Source: DASYXT01 sp035934555
Lineage (GTDB): Bacteria; Verrucomicrobiota; Verrucomicrobiia; Limisphaerales; UBA8199
Length of the DNA stretch: 64,000 nucleotides
NCBI GenBank assembly: GCA_035934555.1
Contig: DASYXT010000141.1
Coordinates: forward strand, 1-64,000
Direction of reading: 5' to 3'
The translations under genes were made by a program, and so were the position numbers. Positions 26,009 to 34,765 of the stretch are shown piece by piece. The first letter of the stretch is position 1; every line of letters starts with the position of its first letter. A model generated the notes under the pieces. The model had not been told where the DNA came from. It did not search any database and saw only the letters and a program-made list of their open reading frames with translations.

Positions 26009-26782
26009 TCACTTTCCTGCTGCTGCCGAAAACTCGCTAAGGGTCTCCAAATCCGCCTCTCTGACCGCGGATTCAAACGGGCCGCTCGATGGGCGCATGC
26101 TTGCCTCGAGCCAACGGCGGAGCGCTTCGGCCTCGCCGGTGCAAAATCGGCGCAAGTGTTGGTTGGCAGACTCGAACTCGGCATCAGCCACCGCGCCTCG
26201 TGCTATCCTGGCGACCGCCGGCAGGCGCCCGCCGAACCAGCCCTGGGGCAGCCCAGCAAGGCCGCGGACCGGCTGGAAAACACACCACAGAAGCCGCAGC
26301 AGCGCAGCACGCAAATGCTCCGCCCCGGCGCCCAGTGGCCCATGCACCTGCCAGTCGGGATGGCTACCCTCCCCTGCCCCAGGCCGGGCTATACCCAGTT
26401 CAAGGCCATCCTCGCTCACCCGCCACATGAGCAAACGCGGTGTGCCCGGCCACGTGCCGGCCCGGTTGAACCGGGGTCGCAAAGCCCGGAGCAATTCCGC
26501 TTCTCGAGCCAGTGCTCCAGCCTCGTCAGCACACTGCTCCAACTCGATTCGCCTTACTACGCGCAGCAACCGCAAGTGCCGGCGCGCCATCCGCTCAGGG
26601 TTGGCGACCCGATAACTGCCAAGCCGCCGGCGCAGGTTCTTTGCCTTGCCGACATATACGACAGCATCCGCCGAGTCGCGCATCATGTATACGCCGGGCC
26701 CTGTGGGCGCCTCGCGGAAAAAGTCGGCGCCGAGTCGTTCGACCAGCGGGCGCGGGTCGGCAAACATCAGCAGTTGTGGCAT
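26009..26782 (-). CDS. GIY-YIG nuclease-domain protein
   Basis: The 257-residue protein has a GIY-YIG nuclease domain at the N-terminus: GPGVYMMRDSADAVVYVGKAKNLRRRLGSY with the GVY/YVG pair and Arg, and a Glu in ALAREAELLRALRPRFN. This is the nuclease fold of UvrC and Cho. The remaining 150 residues do not match UvrC domains that I recognise. A role in DNA repair is plausible, given the fold, but not shown. The gene converges tightly with the zinc-finger gene and diverges from the membrane-protein gene at 26900. Confidence 0.8.
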   Translation of the reverse strand: MPQLLMFADPRPLVERLGADFFREAPTGPGVYMMRDSADAVVYVGKAKNLRRRLGSYRVANPERMARRHLRLLRVVRRIELEQCADEAGALAREAELLRALRPRFNRAGTWPGTPRLLMWRVSEDGLELGIARPGAGEGSHPDWQVHGPLGAGAEHLRAALLRLLWCVFQPVRGLAGLPQGWFGGRLPAVARIARGAVADAEFESANQHLRRFCTGEAEALRRWLEASMRPSSGPFESAVREADLETLSEFSAAAGK

Positions 26783-26899
26783 CGGATTTGTGATAGGCGA
26801 TCACCCGAAGTCGGTAAAGGCCAAATCGCTCGGACTGGAAACTACGGGCATAATTATACTGGCCCATTTCCGCCGGGAGCAGTTAACTCTGGTGTAGCC

Positions 26900-27703
26900 G
26901 TGGCCACCGCGCCGTCAACGCCCGTCCTCCCCCCGCCGGCCCAACCGGCACCGGCAACACCTGTTGTTATTCTCGGTGCGCTTGGGGCCGCGGCCAGGCA
27001 GGCGTTGCTGCTCGCGTTCTTTGCCCAAATCTTTGGCAGCGTCGCCCTGGGTATCGTCAGCGGTATTTGGAGTCAGATGGCCCCCTCGCTGCCGCCCGGC
27101 CTGGGGTTTCCTCTTCAACTCGAGGCTCAGCCGGGTTCTGGCTGGCACTTCCATTGGTTTCAACAACATCGCTTTGTCTTACTGTTCCTGCTGTTTTTCG
27201 CCGTCGAGGTCGTGCAACGCTTGCTCGCGCAAGTTGCCGACCCACGCCATCAATGGGCCGCCGCGCGCCTGGACCGGCTTAAACGCCGCCTCTCCGAGAA
27301 TTGGTTCCAATTGATAGTTGGGAATGCGTTCGGCGCGTTCGTGCCGGCGCTAGTGATGCAAGTCGTGGGTCAATACACTCTCGGCAATATGATTCTGCCG
27401 ATCCTGGGGAACACATTCGGACCAGTCATCCACACCGTTGCGGGGGCTTTCCACGCCACCGGCCTGGTCCAATGGGTCGCAAACCTGGTGCACTGGGAGA
27501 GCAGTAACAACTTCAAGTTCCTGTTTTGGTCTTTATATGCCGCCTCGATCTGCGACGACCTCGGCCTGCCTAATCTCAAGACCATGGTGAAATGGCTTTG
27601 GCGCAGGTTCACAGGACACGCGGTTAGCGATGCCGCTATCCAGCGGCCACCCGCTCCACATCCCGAAACACGCGTAGAAAGTTCAAACCGGCGATCTTCT
27701 TGA
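26900..27703 (+). CDS. Membrane protein, unknown function (GTG start inferred)
   Basis: The 267-residue product has a proline/alanine-rich N-terminus, then hydrophobic segments at about 18-45, 95-110, 140-165 and 175-195. No motif points to a function. The open frame extends much further upstream (to 26156) but that part lies antisense to the GIY-YIG gene and is not protein-like; the first plausible start after it is GTG at 26900, preceded by GGGAGCAG. The 3' end overlaps the convergent dipeptidase gene by 68 bases, encoding a polar tail. Confidence 0.6.
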   Translation: MATAPSTPVLPPPAQPAPATPVVILGALGAAARQALLLAFFAQIFGSVALGIVSGIWSQMAPSLPPGLGFPLQLEAQPGSGWHFHWFQQHRFVLLFLLFFAVEVVQRLLAQVADPRHQWAAARLDRLKRRLSENWFQLIVGNAFGAFVPALVMQVVGQYTLGNMILPILGNTFGPVIHTVAGAFHATGLVQWVANLVHWESSNNFKFLFWSLYAASICDDLGLPNLKTMVKWLWRRFTGHAVSDAAIQRPPAPHPETRVESSNRRSS

Positions 27704-28799
27704 TGTCCTCGCCGCTATAGCCGCGCCGGAGCAGTTCCTCCAGCAACGCCGGGTAACAGGATACGTCCTCCAACCCACGCACCTCGCCGATGAACCCTTC
27801 GAAATCCGAGCCGATACCGACATGGTCAATCCCGGCGGCTTCTCGAAGGTGATCGATATGGTTTGCGACGTCGTTTAGAGTTGCGGGCGGCGCCGGGTGC
27901 GCGCGACGCCACGCCTGTAACTGAGCATCAACTTGGTCCGGCTTATCCGGGAAAGCTTTGGCCAGCCGCTCTTTTTCGGCGAGCGCTGCCGACCAGTGCG
28001 CGCTGTTGGCTTCGTTCAAATAGCCCGGCAGGAAGCAGGCCATCACGATGCCGCCGTTATTGCGCAGCGCGCGCAGCAGGTCATCAGGCACGTTGCGCGG
28101 ATGATTGCATACCGCCCGAGCGGACGAATGTGAAAAGATCACCGGCGCGCTGGAAACGCGCAGCGCGGCGCGCATGGTTTCATCGGTCACATGCGACAGG
28201 TCCACGAGCATGCCCAGGCGGTTCATTTCGCGCACAACGTCCTGCCCGAAGGGCGTCAGCCCGTGATGCGCGGGTGAGTCGCCGGCGGCATCGGCCCAAT
28301 CGTTGTTCTTCACATGCGTGAGCGTCAGGTAGCGCGAGCCGAGCGCATGGAACATCCGCAGCACCGCCAGCGAGTTGTCGATGAGATGGCCTCCTTCCAA
28401 GCCGACCAGGCACGCGATTCGGCCGGCTCGATGGATGCCGTCGATATCCTCGGCTCGCAGCGCCAGCGCGAAATCCTTGGGGTATCTGTGAACCATGCGA
28501 TACACCAGATCGATTTGCTCGAGGGCAGCACGCACCAACGCCGCCCCGGCGGGTTTGGGGGGGAGATAAATGGCCCAGAACTGCGCGCCGACGCCACCGC
28601 GGCGCAGGCGCGGAATATCGGTCAGCAACGGCGGCTCGAGCGTGCTGGTATCCCGCGACAGGTCGATGCCTTCGAGCGGCAGTTTGCGGTGCAGGAATTG
28701 CCAGGGCAAATCGTTGTGACCATCCACCAGCGGCACTTGGCGCAACAACTCCTGCACGGTGGAGGATGGGTCCAAGGGCAATGACTGGTTGGGGCTCAC
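27636..28799 (-). CDS. Membrane-dipeptidase-type zinc dipeptidase (M19)
   Basis: The 387-residue protein belongs to the renal dipeptidase family, which hydrolyses dipeptides with two zinc ions. The metal ligands are visible as VDGHNDLPW (HxD), GLEGGHLI (bridging Glu), DLSHVTDETM and FSHSSARAVCNHPRNVPDD (His ligands), and GIGSDFEG (Asp). It lacks a signal peptide, so it is probably cytoplasmic. Its ATG overlaps the stop of acs (ATGA, 28796-28799), so both are made together. Confidence 0.92.
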   Translation of the reverse strand: MSPNQSLPLDPSSTVQELLRQVPLVDGHNDLPWQFLHRKLPLEGIDLSRDTSTLEPPLLTDIPRLRRGGVGAQFWAIYLPPKPAGAALVRAALEQIDLVYRMVHRYPKDFALALRAEDIDGIHRAGRIACLVGLEGGHLIDNSLAVLRMFHALGSRYLTLTHVKNNDWADAAGDSPAHHGLTPFGQDVVREMNRLGMLVDLSHVTDETMRAALRVSSAPVIFSHSSARAVCNHPRNVPDDLLRALRNNGGIVMACFLPGYLNEANSAHWSAALAEKERLAKAFPDKPDQVDAQLQAWRRAHPAPPATLNDVANHIDHLREAAGIDHVGIGSDFEGFIGEVRGLEDVSCYPALLEELLRRGYSGEDIKKIAGLNFLRVFRDVERVAAG

Positions 28800-30802
28800 T
28801 CCTCGGCTGTGGCGAGCCTGGCAAGCACATTCAAATCTTCGAGGGTGGTCGTATCGCCTTTGATTTCGACGCCGGCGGCGATTTGTTTGAGCAAGCGGCG
28901 CATGATTTTGCCCGAGCGGGTTTTAGGCAACGCCTCGGCAAAACGGATGTCGTCGGGTTTGGCCACCGGCCCGATTTCCTTCGCGACGTGCTGCCGTAAT
29001 TCCTCCCGCAGGCCGGGGTCGGCCTGCACGTCGCCTTTGAGTGTGACGAAAGCGACGAGCGCCTGGCCCTTGAGGTCGTCCGGGCGGCCCACTACCGCCG
29101 CCTCAGCAACCTTCGGGTGGCTGACGAGCGCGCTTTCCACTTCCGCGGTGCCGATGCGATGACCGGCGACATTGAGGACATCATCGATCCGGCCGACGAT
29201 CCAGAAATAACCGTCCTTGTCTTGCCGGCTGCCGTCGCCAGTGAAATAGCAGTTCTTCACCTCGCTCCAGTAAACGGACTTATAGCGCTCGGGATCGCCC
29301 CACAAGCCGCGGAGCATGCCGGGCCAGGGCTTGCGGATTACGAGTTTGCCGCCGCTGTTGCGCGGCACGCCCTGGCCCTGGTCGTCCACCACTTCAGGCA
29401 CGATGCCGAAGAAGGGCAGCGTGGCCGAGCCGGGCTTGGTGGGTGTCGCCCCAGGCAAGGGCGTGATCATGATTCCGCCGGTCTCGGTTTGCCACCAGGT
29501 ATCGACAATCGGACAGCGCTTGCGGCCGATGTGCTCGTGATACCACATCCACGCCTCCGGGTTGATCGGTTCTCCCACCGACCCCAACAGCCGCAGTGAA
29601 CTCAAGTCATGTTTCCGCGGCCAGTCCACGCCCCATTTCATGAACGCCCGGATGGCGGTTGGCGCCGTGTAGAGCACCGTCACACCGTACTTCGCGATAA
29701 TGCGCCAGAAGCGGTCGGGCTCGGGGAAATTGGGCGCGCCTTCGTACATGAGGCTGGTGGCGCCGTTGGCCAGCGGCCCATAAACAACGTAACTGTGCCC
29801 GGTGACCCAGCCGACATCGGCGGTGCACCAATAGACGTCCTCGGGACGCAGATCAAAGACCAGGCGTGTTGTCAGCTTGGCATACAATAGGTACCCGGCG
29901 GTGGTGTGCAGGATGCCCTTGGGTTTGCCGGTGGAACCGCTGGTATAAAGAATGAACAGCGGCGCTTCGCTGTCGAGTTTGGCGGCGGGGCAATCGGCTT
30001 TCGCCTGGGCCATTTCTTCGTGCCACCAGCGGTCGCGGCTGGGGTCGAAGTGCACCGGGTTGCCGGCGCGTTTGAGCACAATCACCTTCTCGATGGACCT
30101 GGCCAGCAACTCGCCGGCGCTGTTCTTCAACGTCAGCGCTTCATCGACGTTTTGCTTAAGCGGCACAACAGTGCCGCGGCGGAACCCGCCATCGGCGGTG
30201 ACCACCAGCCGCGCTTGCGAATCCTGGATGCGGTCGGCAACCGATTGCGCGCTGAACCCGCCGAAGACAACCGAGTGCACGGCGCCGATGCGCGCGCAGG
30301 CCAGCATCGCGATTGCCGCCTCGGGCACCATAGGCATGTAGAGCAGCACGCGATCGCCGCGGCCAATACCCTGCGCCTTCAAGACGTTTGCGAACCGGCA
30401 GACCTCATGGTGCAATTGCCGGTAAGTCAGGGTCCGCTCCTCGCCCGCTTTGCCCGGCCCGGCCGGTTCGCCTTCCCAGATCAGCGCTGCCTGGTTGGCC
30501 GTCGGCGTGCCCAGATGCCGGTCCAGGCAGTTGTAACTCACGTTGATCTGGCCCCCGGCAAACCAGCGAGCGAAGGGTTCCTTCCATTCGAGAGTTTTTT
30601 TCCACGGTTTGAACCACACCAACTCGGCCCTGGCTTGCCGCGACCAGAATTGCTCGGGCTTCCGAACCGACTCGTCATAAAGTTTGCGATACTGGGCGAG
30701 GGACTTGATATGGGCGCGACGCGCAAACTCGGCAGCAGGGCGAAAGACGCGTCGTTCCTGCAGGACCGACTCAATACGCGCGGGGCTTGGGATTTCAGCC
30801 AT
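28796..30802 (-). CDS. acs: Acetyl-CoA synthetase
   Basis: The 668-residue enzyme activates acetate to acetyl-CoA through acetyl-AMP. Visible are the P-loop YTSGSTGKPKG, YWCTADVGWVTGHSYVVYGPL, the tryptophan-containing acetate pocket TWWQTETGGI, and the C-terminal KTRSGKIMRRLLK with the catalytic and acetylatable lysine. Length is standard. It leads a two-gene unit with the dipeptidase and is preceded by a promoter-like sequence at 30826-30855. Confidence 0.96.
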   Translation of the reverse strand: MAEIPSPARIESVLQERRVFRPAAEFARRAHIKSLAQYRKLYDESVRKPEQFWSRQARAELVWFKPWKKTLEWKEPFARWFAGGQINVSYNCLDRHLGTPTANQAALIWEGEPAGPGKAGEERTLTYRQLHHEVCRFANVLKAQGIGRGDRVLLYMPMVPEAAIAMLACARIGAVHSVVFGGFSAQSVADRIQDSQARLVVTADGGFRRGTVVPLKQNVDEALTLKNSAGELLARSIEKVIVLKRAGNPVHFDPSRDRWWHEEMAQAKADCPAAKLDSEAPLFILYTSGSTGKPKGILHTTAGYLLYAKLTTRLVFDLRPEDVYWCTADVGWVTGHSYVVYGPLANGATSLMYEGAPNFPEPDRFWRIIAKYGVTVLYTAPTAIRAFMKWGVDWPRKHDLSSLRLLGSVGEPINPEAWMWYHEHIGRKRCPIVDTWWQTETGGIMITPLPGATPTKPGSATLPFFGIVPEVVDDQGQGVPRNSGGKLVIRKPWPGMLRGLWGDPERYKSVYWSEVKNCYFTGDGSRQDKDGYFWIVGRIDDVLNVAGHRIGTAEVESALVSHPKVAEAAVVGRPDDLKGQALVAFVTLKGDVQADPGLREELRQHVAKEIGPVAKPDDIRFAEALPKTRSGKIMRRLLKQIAAGVEIKGDTTTLEDLNVLARLATAEE

Positions 30803-30825
30803 AAGGATCAGAGGTTTCAGCAGTG

Positions 30826-30855
30826 ATTAAAAGGGAGATTGCCCAGGAGCGTCAA
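30826..30855 (-). promoter_or_regulatory. Sigma-70-type promoter upstream of acs
   Basis: On the minus strand TTGACG and TTTAAT are separated by 18 bases and end 24 bases before the acs ATG. The match is good for both boxes, but it was found by eye and spacing alone supports it. Confidence 0.45.
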
Positions 30856-30919
30856 CGCCGGAAATGGTTCAATGGAATGATAGCACGATGGAATCAGGAC
30901 GCGTAGGGGCGCTCAGGAC

Positions 30920-31204
30920 TTATTCCGCAAACATCTCCCGCAACTGAGTGAGGATCGCCTCGCAGACCGTCGGGTGCAGACTGCCCAGGCAGCGGAGACA
31001 ACGTGGCTTCGACAGACTTCGGAGATGGTCAAGGGCGATCTGTCCGTTAACGCCGGCAAACCGACAAGGCGGACGAAACGGCGCGCTAAAACCGCCACTC
31101 GTTAGGGGTGCCACCAGGACCGTAAGCAAGCGCGCATTCATCTCGTCGGGTGAGACAATCACCACCGGCCGCGTTTTTTGCATCTCCGAACGGCGGCATC
31201 CCAT
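30920..31204 (-). CDS. mazF: MazF/PemK-type toxin, possibly N-terminally shortened
   Basis: The 94-residue product contains SEMQKTRPVVIVSPDEMNA, VLVAPLTSG, FAGVNGQIALDHLRSLSK and a helical end, the core of MazF-family mRNA interferases. Family members usually begin with a strand of the type RGDVWLVDLDPTxG ahead of SEIQKTRP; here the residues before SEMQKTRP (MGCRR) do not fit, so the first strand seems lost or changed. The gene overlaps the antitoxin gene by 46 bases, which is more than usual and fits a disturbed junction. Confidence 0.75.
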   Translation of the reverse strand: MGCRRSEMQKTRPVVIVSPDEMNARLLTVLVAPLTSGGFSAPFRPPCRFAGVNGQIALDHLRSLSKPRCLRCLGSLHPTVCEAILTQLREMFAE

Positions 31205-31443
31205 TTGTGGGGTGCCTCGCGGAAGGCTTGCAACTCCTCGAAATCGCGCTCCAACTCTTGTTCGGGAATCGCGCGTAACGCCTCAGCCCAACCTTCACGC
31301 GCACGATGCGGGCTGGGGCTTATCACGAGGGTCTTGTCCTGAACCTTGACCGTGGCCTCGGTACCAAAACCGCAGGCGTCCAGAAGTTCCTTGGGCAAGA
31401 GCAAACCGAATCCGTCGCCCATCTTTTCAATTTTCGCTTGCAC
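31159..31443 (-). CDS. mazE: MazE/AbrB-type antitoxin
   Basis: The 94-residue protein starts with GTG and has the swapped-hairpin AbrB fold typical of MazE: MQAKIEKMGDGFGLLLPKEL, then LLDACGFGTEATVKVQDKTL. The C-terminal half (REGWAEALRAIPEQELERDFEEL) would bind the toxin. Its last 15 codons overlap the toxin gene in another frame. Together they look like a type II toxin-antitoxin pair that regulates its own transcription. Confidence 0.8.
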   Translation of the reverse strand: MQAKIEKMGDGFGLLLPKELLDACGFGTEATVKVQDKTLVISPSPHRAREGWAEALRAIPEQELERDFEELQAFREAPHKWDAAVRRCKKRGRW

Positions 31444-31538
31444 GGTGAGAAGGTACGCCCTTCAGGAAACCGCGACAACTCCCGTTTGTAAGGTTGTACG
31501 CCGCCTGCTCAACAACTCGCAGCGGGAAACGTAAATAG

Positions 31539-33917
31539 CTATTTGCGAGGCTTATCGACGCTTGTGGCGGTTTCTCCCACCAATTCGGCATTGAGGCGCA
31601 GCGGCCGGCCGCGTTTCAGCTCGACCTCCAACACGCGGTTTCCATAACGAACGGTGGCCGTTTGGTTCGACGACGAACGCAGCGTCGCCTCGAGCAGTTT
31701 GCCTCCGCGCCAGTTGATATCCACCTCGATTCCTCCCCGGGCCCGCAATCCGGTTACGCTCCCCTCAGGCCACGCTTGCGAGAGTGCCGGCAATAACTCG
31801 ATTTCACCCGCTTGACTCTGAAGCAGCATCTCGGCGATGGCCGATGTGCCGCCGAAATTTCCGTCGATCTGAAACGGCGGATGCGCGTCGAACATATTGG
31901 GGTAGGTGCGGGAAGGATCGAACAGGTGAGTGATAATGCTCATCGCGCGGTCCCCGTCATGAAGACGCGCCCAACAATTAATGCGCCAGGCAATGGCCCA
32001 GCCGGTCGTGATATCTCCCCGGGTGTTGAGGCTGACTTTGGCCGCCGCAGCCAGCGCGGGGGTCCCACGCGGCGTGATCTGTGCGCTGGGATAAAGGGCA
32101 TAAAGATGCGAAATGTGGCGATGCTTCTGGTCCGGCGCCTGCGCGTCCCAGTCCTCAAGCCACTCCTGCAATTGTCCGTTCTTGCCGATTTGCAGCGGGG
32201 CGAGGCGCGACCGGGTCTGCTCCAGTTTCCTGCTGAATTCGGCATCGGTTTTGAGAATCCGCGCGGCGTCGATACAATGTGAGAACAAATCCTGGAGGAT
32301 TTCCGAGTCCATGCTCGGTCCCGCGCAAATTCCGGACCCGAACGGATGCTGATTTTCCGGGGAGATGGAAGGGTTGGTCACCAGCCATTTGTGTTGGGGT
32401 TCCTCCACCAGCGTGTCGAGAAAGAATTGAGCCGCGCCGCGCATAATCGGATACACCTCCTTCAGGTATCGCCGGTCGCCGCTGAAGGCGTAATGCTCCC
32501 AAAGCTGCTGGCAGAGCCAGGCGCCGCCCATGGGCCACATCCCGGAGCCCGGGCCGTCGATGGGTCCGGTGGCACGCCACAAGTCGGTGTTGTGATGGGC
32601 GACCCAGCCGCTGGCGCCGTACATTTCACGGGCGGTTCGCGCGCCTGTTTGGGACAGGTCTTTCACCATGGAAATGAGCGGCTCGACGCATTCGGCGAGG
32701 TTGCACGGCTCGGCCGGCCAGTAATTCATCTCGGTATTGATGTTGATGGTGTATTTGCCGCCCCAGGGCGGGGTCATGCTGCGATTCCACAGCCCCTGAA
32801 GGTTTGCGGGCTGCCCGCCGGGCCGCGAACAGCTTATCAGCAGATACCGGCCGAATTGGAAGTAGAGCGCGGCAAACTGGGGGTCGTCGCCGTTATGAAA
32901 ATTCCGGATACGTTCGTCGGTGGGCAATTTCATCGCGTCGCTGGCGCCCAGGTCGAGGGAGACGCGGTGGAACAGGCGCTGGTAATCGCGCACATGACGT
33001 TCGAGCAAGGCATCGTAGCGCTTGGATTCGGCAGCCGCGATTTGAGCTTTCACCTGTGCTTCGGGGTCACCGCTGACGTCCTGGAAATTTCGATAGCTCG
33101 TTGCCGCGGCAATCAGGAGCGTGGCCGAATCGGCATCGGCGACCATGACAGTATTGGATGTTGAGGTGATAGTTCCCCCGTCGGCGAGGACCCGGACCCG
33201 CACCTCAAATTTAAGCGCGCCATGGATTCCTTCCGAGCTCCCATTGACGCCGCGCATGACCAGAGTGTTTCCGGATTCCGTTTCGATGCTCGCCTTCTGC
33301 GGTGTGTCCAAGGAAGCTGTGAAGGAGAGCGCGCGCTGCTTGTTCGCGGTGAGGTGGACCACAATGACATGGTCGGCGGCGCTGGCGAAGGCCTCGCGCA
33401 AAAACCGGGTGCCTTTGGCGGTGTACGCGACGCTCGCCACCGCGGTGTCCAGGTTGAGCTGACGCCGGTAATCCTCGACCGAGTCAACCTCAGGGGTCGT
33501 GAGGAGCAAGTCGCCGGCGGTTTCGTAGGGCATCTGTCCCAGAGGTTTGGACATCACTTTCGCGCTGATGAGCCTGGCCGCCTCGGCATACTTGCCTTCG
33601 AACACCAGTCGCCGCACTTCCGGCAGGGCCGCTTTGGCCTGAGGATTGACCTGGTCGTACGGGCCTCCGGCCCAGAGCGTGTCCTCATTCAACTGCAGTT
33701 GCTCGCGGTTTATCCTGCCAAAGATCATCGCGCCGATTCGCCCGTTGCCAATCGCAATGGCTTCCTCCCACTTACTGGCGGGCTGGCGATACCACAGGCT
33801 CAGTGGCTGGTCGGGGGGCGATGCGGTTCCGCTTAACTGGGGATTGGCGGCGAGCAGCGGCGACGAGCAACCGGCGAGAATCGCGCAACAAACCAGGCGA
33901 TAGAGGGAGACGTTCAT
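31539..33917 (-). CDS. GH95 family alpha-L-fucosidase/alpha-L-galactosidase-like lipoprotein
   Basis: The 792-residue protein has a lipoprotein-type signal (LYRLVCCAILAGC, lipobox LAGC) and then the whole-length GH95 pattern: LWYRQPASKWEEAIAIGNGR, QLNEDTLWAGGP, GLWNRSMTPPWGGKYTININ, NYWPAEPCNL, HHNTDLWRATGP, and FQIDGNFGGTSAIAEMLLQS. GH95 enzymes invert alpha-L-fucosides or alpha-L-galactosides at the cell surface. ATG 33917 is used; a TTG at 33929 is the alternative. It starts 50 bases after the GHMP-like gene and may end the sugar operon that includes a GDP-mannose 3,5-epimerase-like gene. Confidence 0.9.
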   Translation of the reverse strand: MNVSLYRLVCCAILAGCSSPLLAANPQLSGTASPPDQPLSLWYRQPASKWEEAIAIGNGRIGAMIFGRINREQLQLNEDTLWAGGPYDQVNPQAKAALPEVRRLVFEGKYAEAARLISAKVMSKPLGQMPYETAGDLLLTTPEVDSVEDYRRQLNLDTAVASVAYTAKGTRFLREAFASAADHVIVVHLTANKQRALSFTASLDTPQKASIETESGNTLVMRGVNGSSEGIHGALKFEVRVRVLADGGTITSTSNTVMVADADSATLLIAAATSYRNFQDVSGDPEAQVKAQIAAAESKRYDALLERHVRDYQRLFHRVSLDLGASDAMKLPTDERIRNFHNGDDPQFAALYFQFGRYLLISCSRPGGQPANLQGLWNRSMTPPWGGKYTININTEMNYWPAEPCNLAECVEPLISMVKDLSQTGARTAREMYGASGWVAHHNTDLWRATGPIDGPGSGMWPMGGAWLCQQLWEHYAFSGDRRYLKEVYPIMRGAAQFFLDTLVEEPQHKWLVTNPSISPENQHPFGSGICAGPSMDSEILQDLFSHCIDAARILKTDAEFSRKLEQTRSRLAPLQIGKNGQLQEWLEDWDAQAPDQKHRHISHLYALYPSAQITPRGTPALAAAAKVSLNTRGDITTGWAIAWRINCWARLHDGDRAMSIITHLFDPSRTYPNMFDAHPPFQIDGNFGGTSAIAEMLLQSQAGEIELLPALSQAWPEGSVTGLRARGGIEVDINWRGGKLLEATLRSSSNQTATVRYGNRVLEVELKRGRPLRLNAELVGETATSVDKPRK

Positions 33918-33967
33918 ATTACAGGTCAACGCGGGTAGGAGTCATATATCAATCGGGAATCAGAAAA

Positions 33968-34759
33968 CTATGGGCTGGTGCGGACGTTTACCTGGAAGCT
34001 TCCCGGCACGCATTTTTCGGAAACGACGATGAGATACCCGCCACCGCAGCCGGAATACATCGCGCCGCGGTATTCGGCCTGATACGCACTTAGCAACGGG
34101 ATGAGGTCCTTGCGGAGCAGCGGATGACGCAGGACGTGCGGCAGAAGCGCGCCCCAGCATTTCATCGTCAGGTTCAGCGACTCGCCCAGGGCTTTGGCAT
34201 CCATGCGGGTAATGGCGTCATAACAATCCTTGCCTGAGCGCCCGAGCCGGGCAACCCATGCCGGGGCGAGATGTTTCACACCCAACGGATTGTAACCTTG
34301 CGGTCGCGGTTCGACGGCGATCAGGTGCAAGACCGCGCTCAACCACCGGGCAACTTTTTTGGAAGTACAGGTTTCGATGTGTGATGGAAACACGCCGCCA
34401 TCAAAGTTGAAATCATAATCGAGGCGGTTCACACCGGGATAAATGAGGCCGATCATATCCTGCGAACCGCTCGGCTGGGTCTTGCCTCTATTTTCGGCGT
34501 CATACAACTCGCGGACGAGTTCCTGGCGGGGGCGCCTGGGCAACTGTCCGTTCCACAATTTCATGGCGACAGCGCGCGTGCCGCTGGCGATACCCGAGCG
34601 GTCCATGGGCGGGAAGTCCGGCTCGATTTGCACCACCACCATGGAACCTGGCGGCTGGGGATTGCGCCGGGAAACAAACGGCTGGTCAATCCAGCCGCCC
34701 GCAAGCTGAAGCCGGTTGGGAATCGAACCCAGCAGCGTTCCGACCGGGGATGCGCTCAT
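33968..34759 (-). CDS. GHMP-kinase-like protein
   Basis: The 263-residue protein shows a GHMP layout: an N-terminal substrate motif IPNRLQLAGGWIDQP, a phosphate-loop equivalent DRSGIASGTRAVAMKLW in place of the usual PxxxGLGSSSA, and a late glycine-rich strand YSGCGGGYLIVVSEK. It is shorter than most sugar kinases of this group. It likely phosphorylates a sugar or is a degenerate relative. It follows the epimerase gene by six bases and precedes GH95, so it probably handles the same sugar. Confidence 0.65.
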   Translation of the reverse strand: MSASPVGTLLGSIPNRLQLAGGWIDQPFVSRRNPQPPGSMVVVQIEPDFPPMDRSGIASGTRAVAMKLWNGQLPRRPRQELVRELYDAENRGKTQPSGSQDMIGLIYPGVNRLDYDFNFDGGVFPSHIETCTSKKVARWLSAVLHLIAVEPRPQGYNPLGVKHLAPAWVARLGRSGKDCYDAITRMDAKALGESLNLTMKCWGALLPHVLRHPLLRKDLIPLLSAYQAEYRGAMYSGCGGGYLIVVSEKCVPGSFQVNVRTSP

Positions 34760-34765
34760 ATTCGT

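Noticed and set aside
26156..26899. Upstream half of the long open frame that contains the membrane protein
   Set aside because: It lies antisense to the GIY-YIG gene and is not protein-like; only the part after the GTG at 26900 is accepted.
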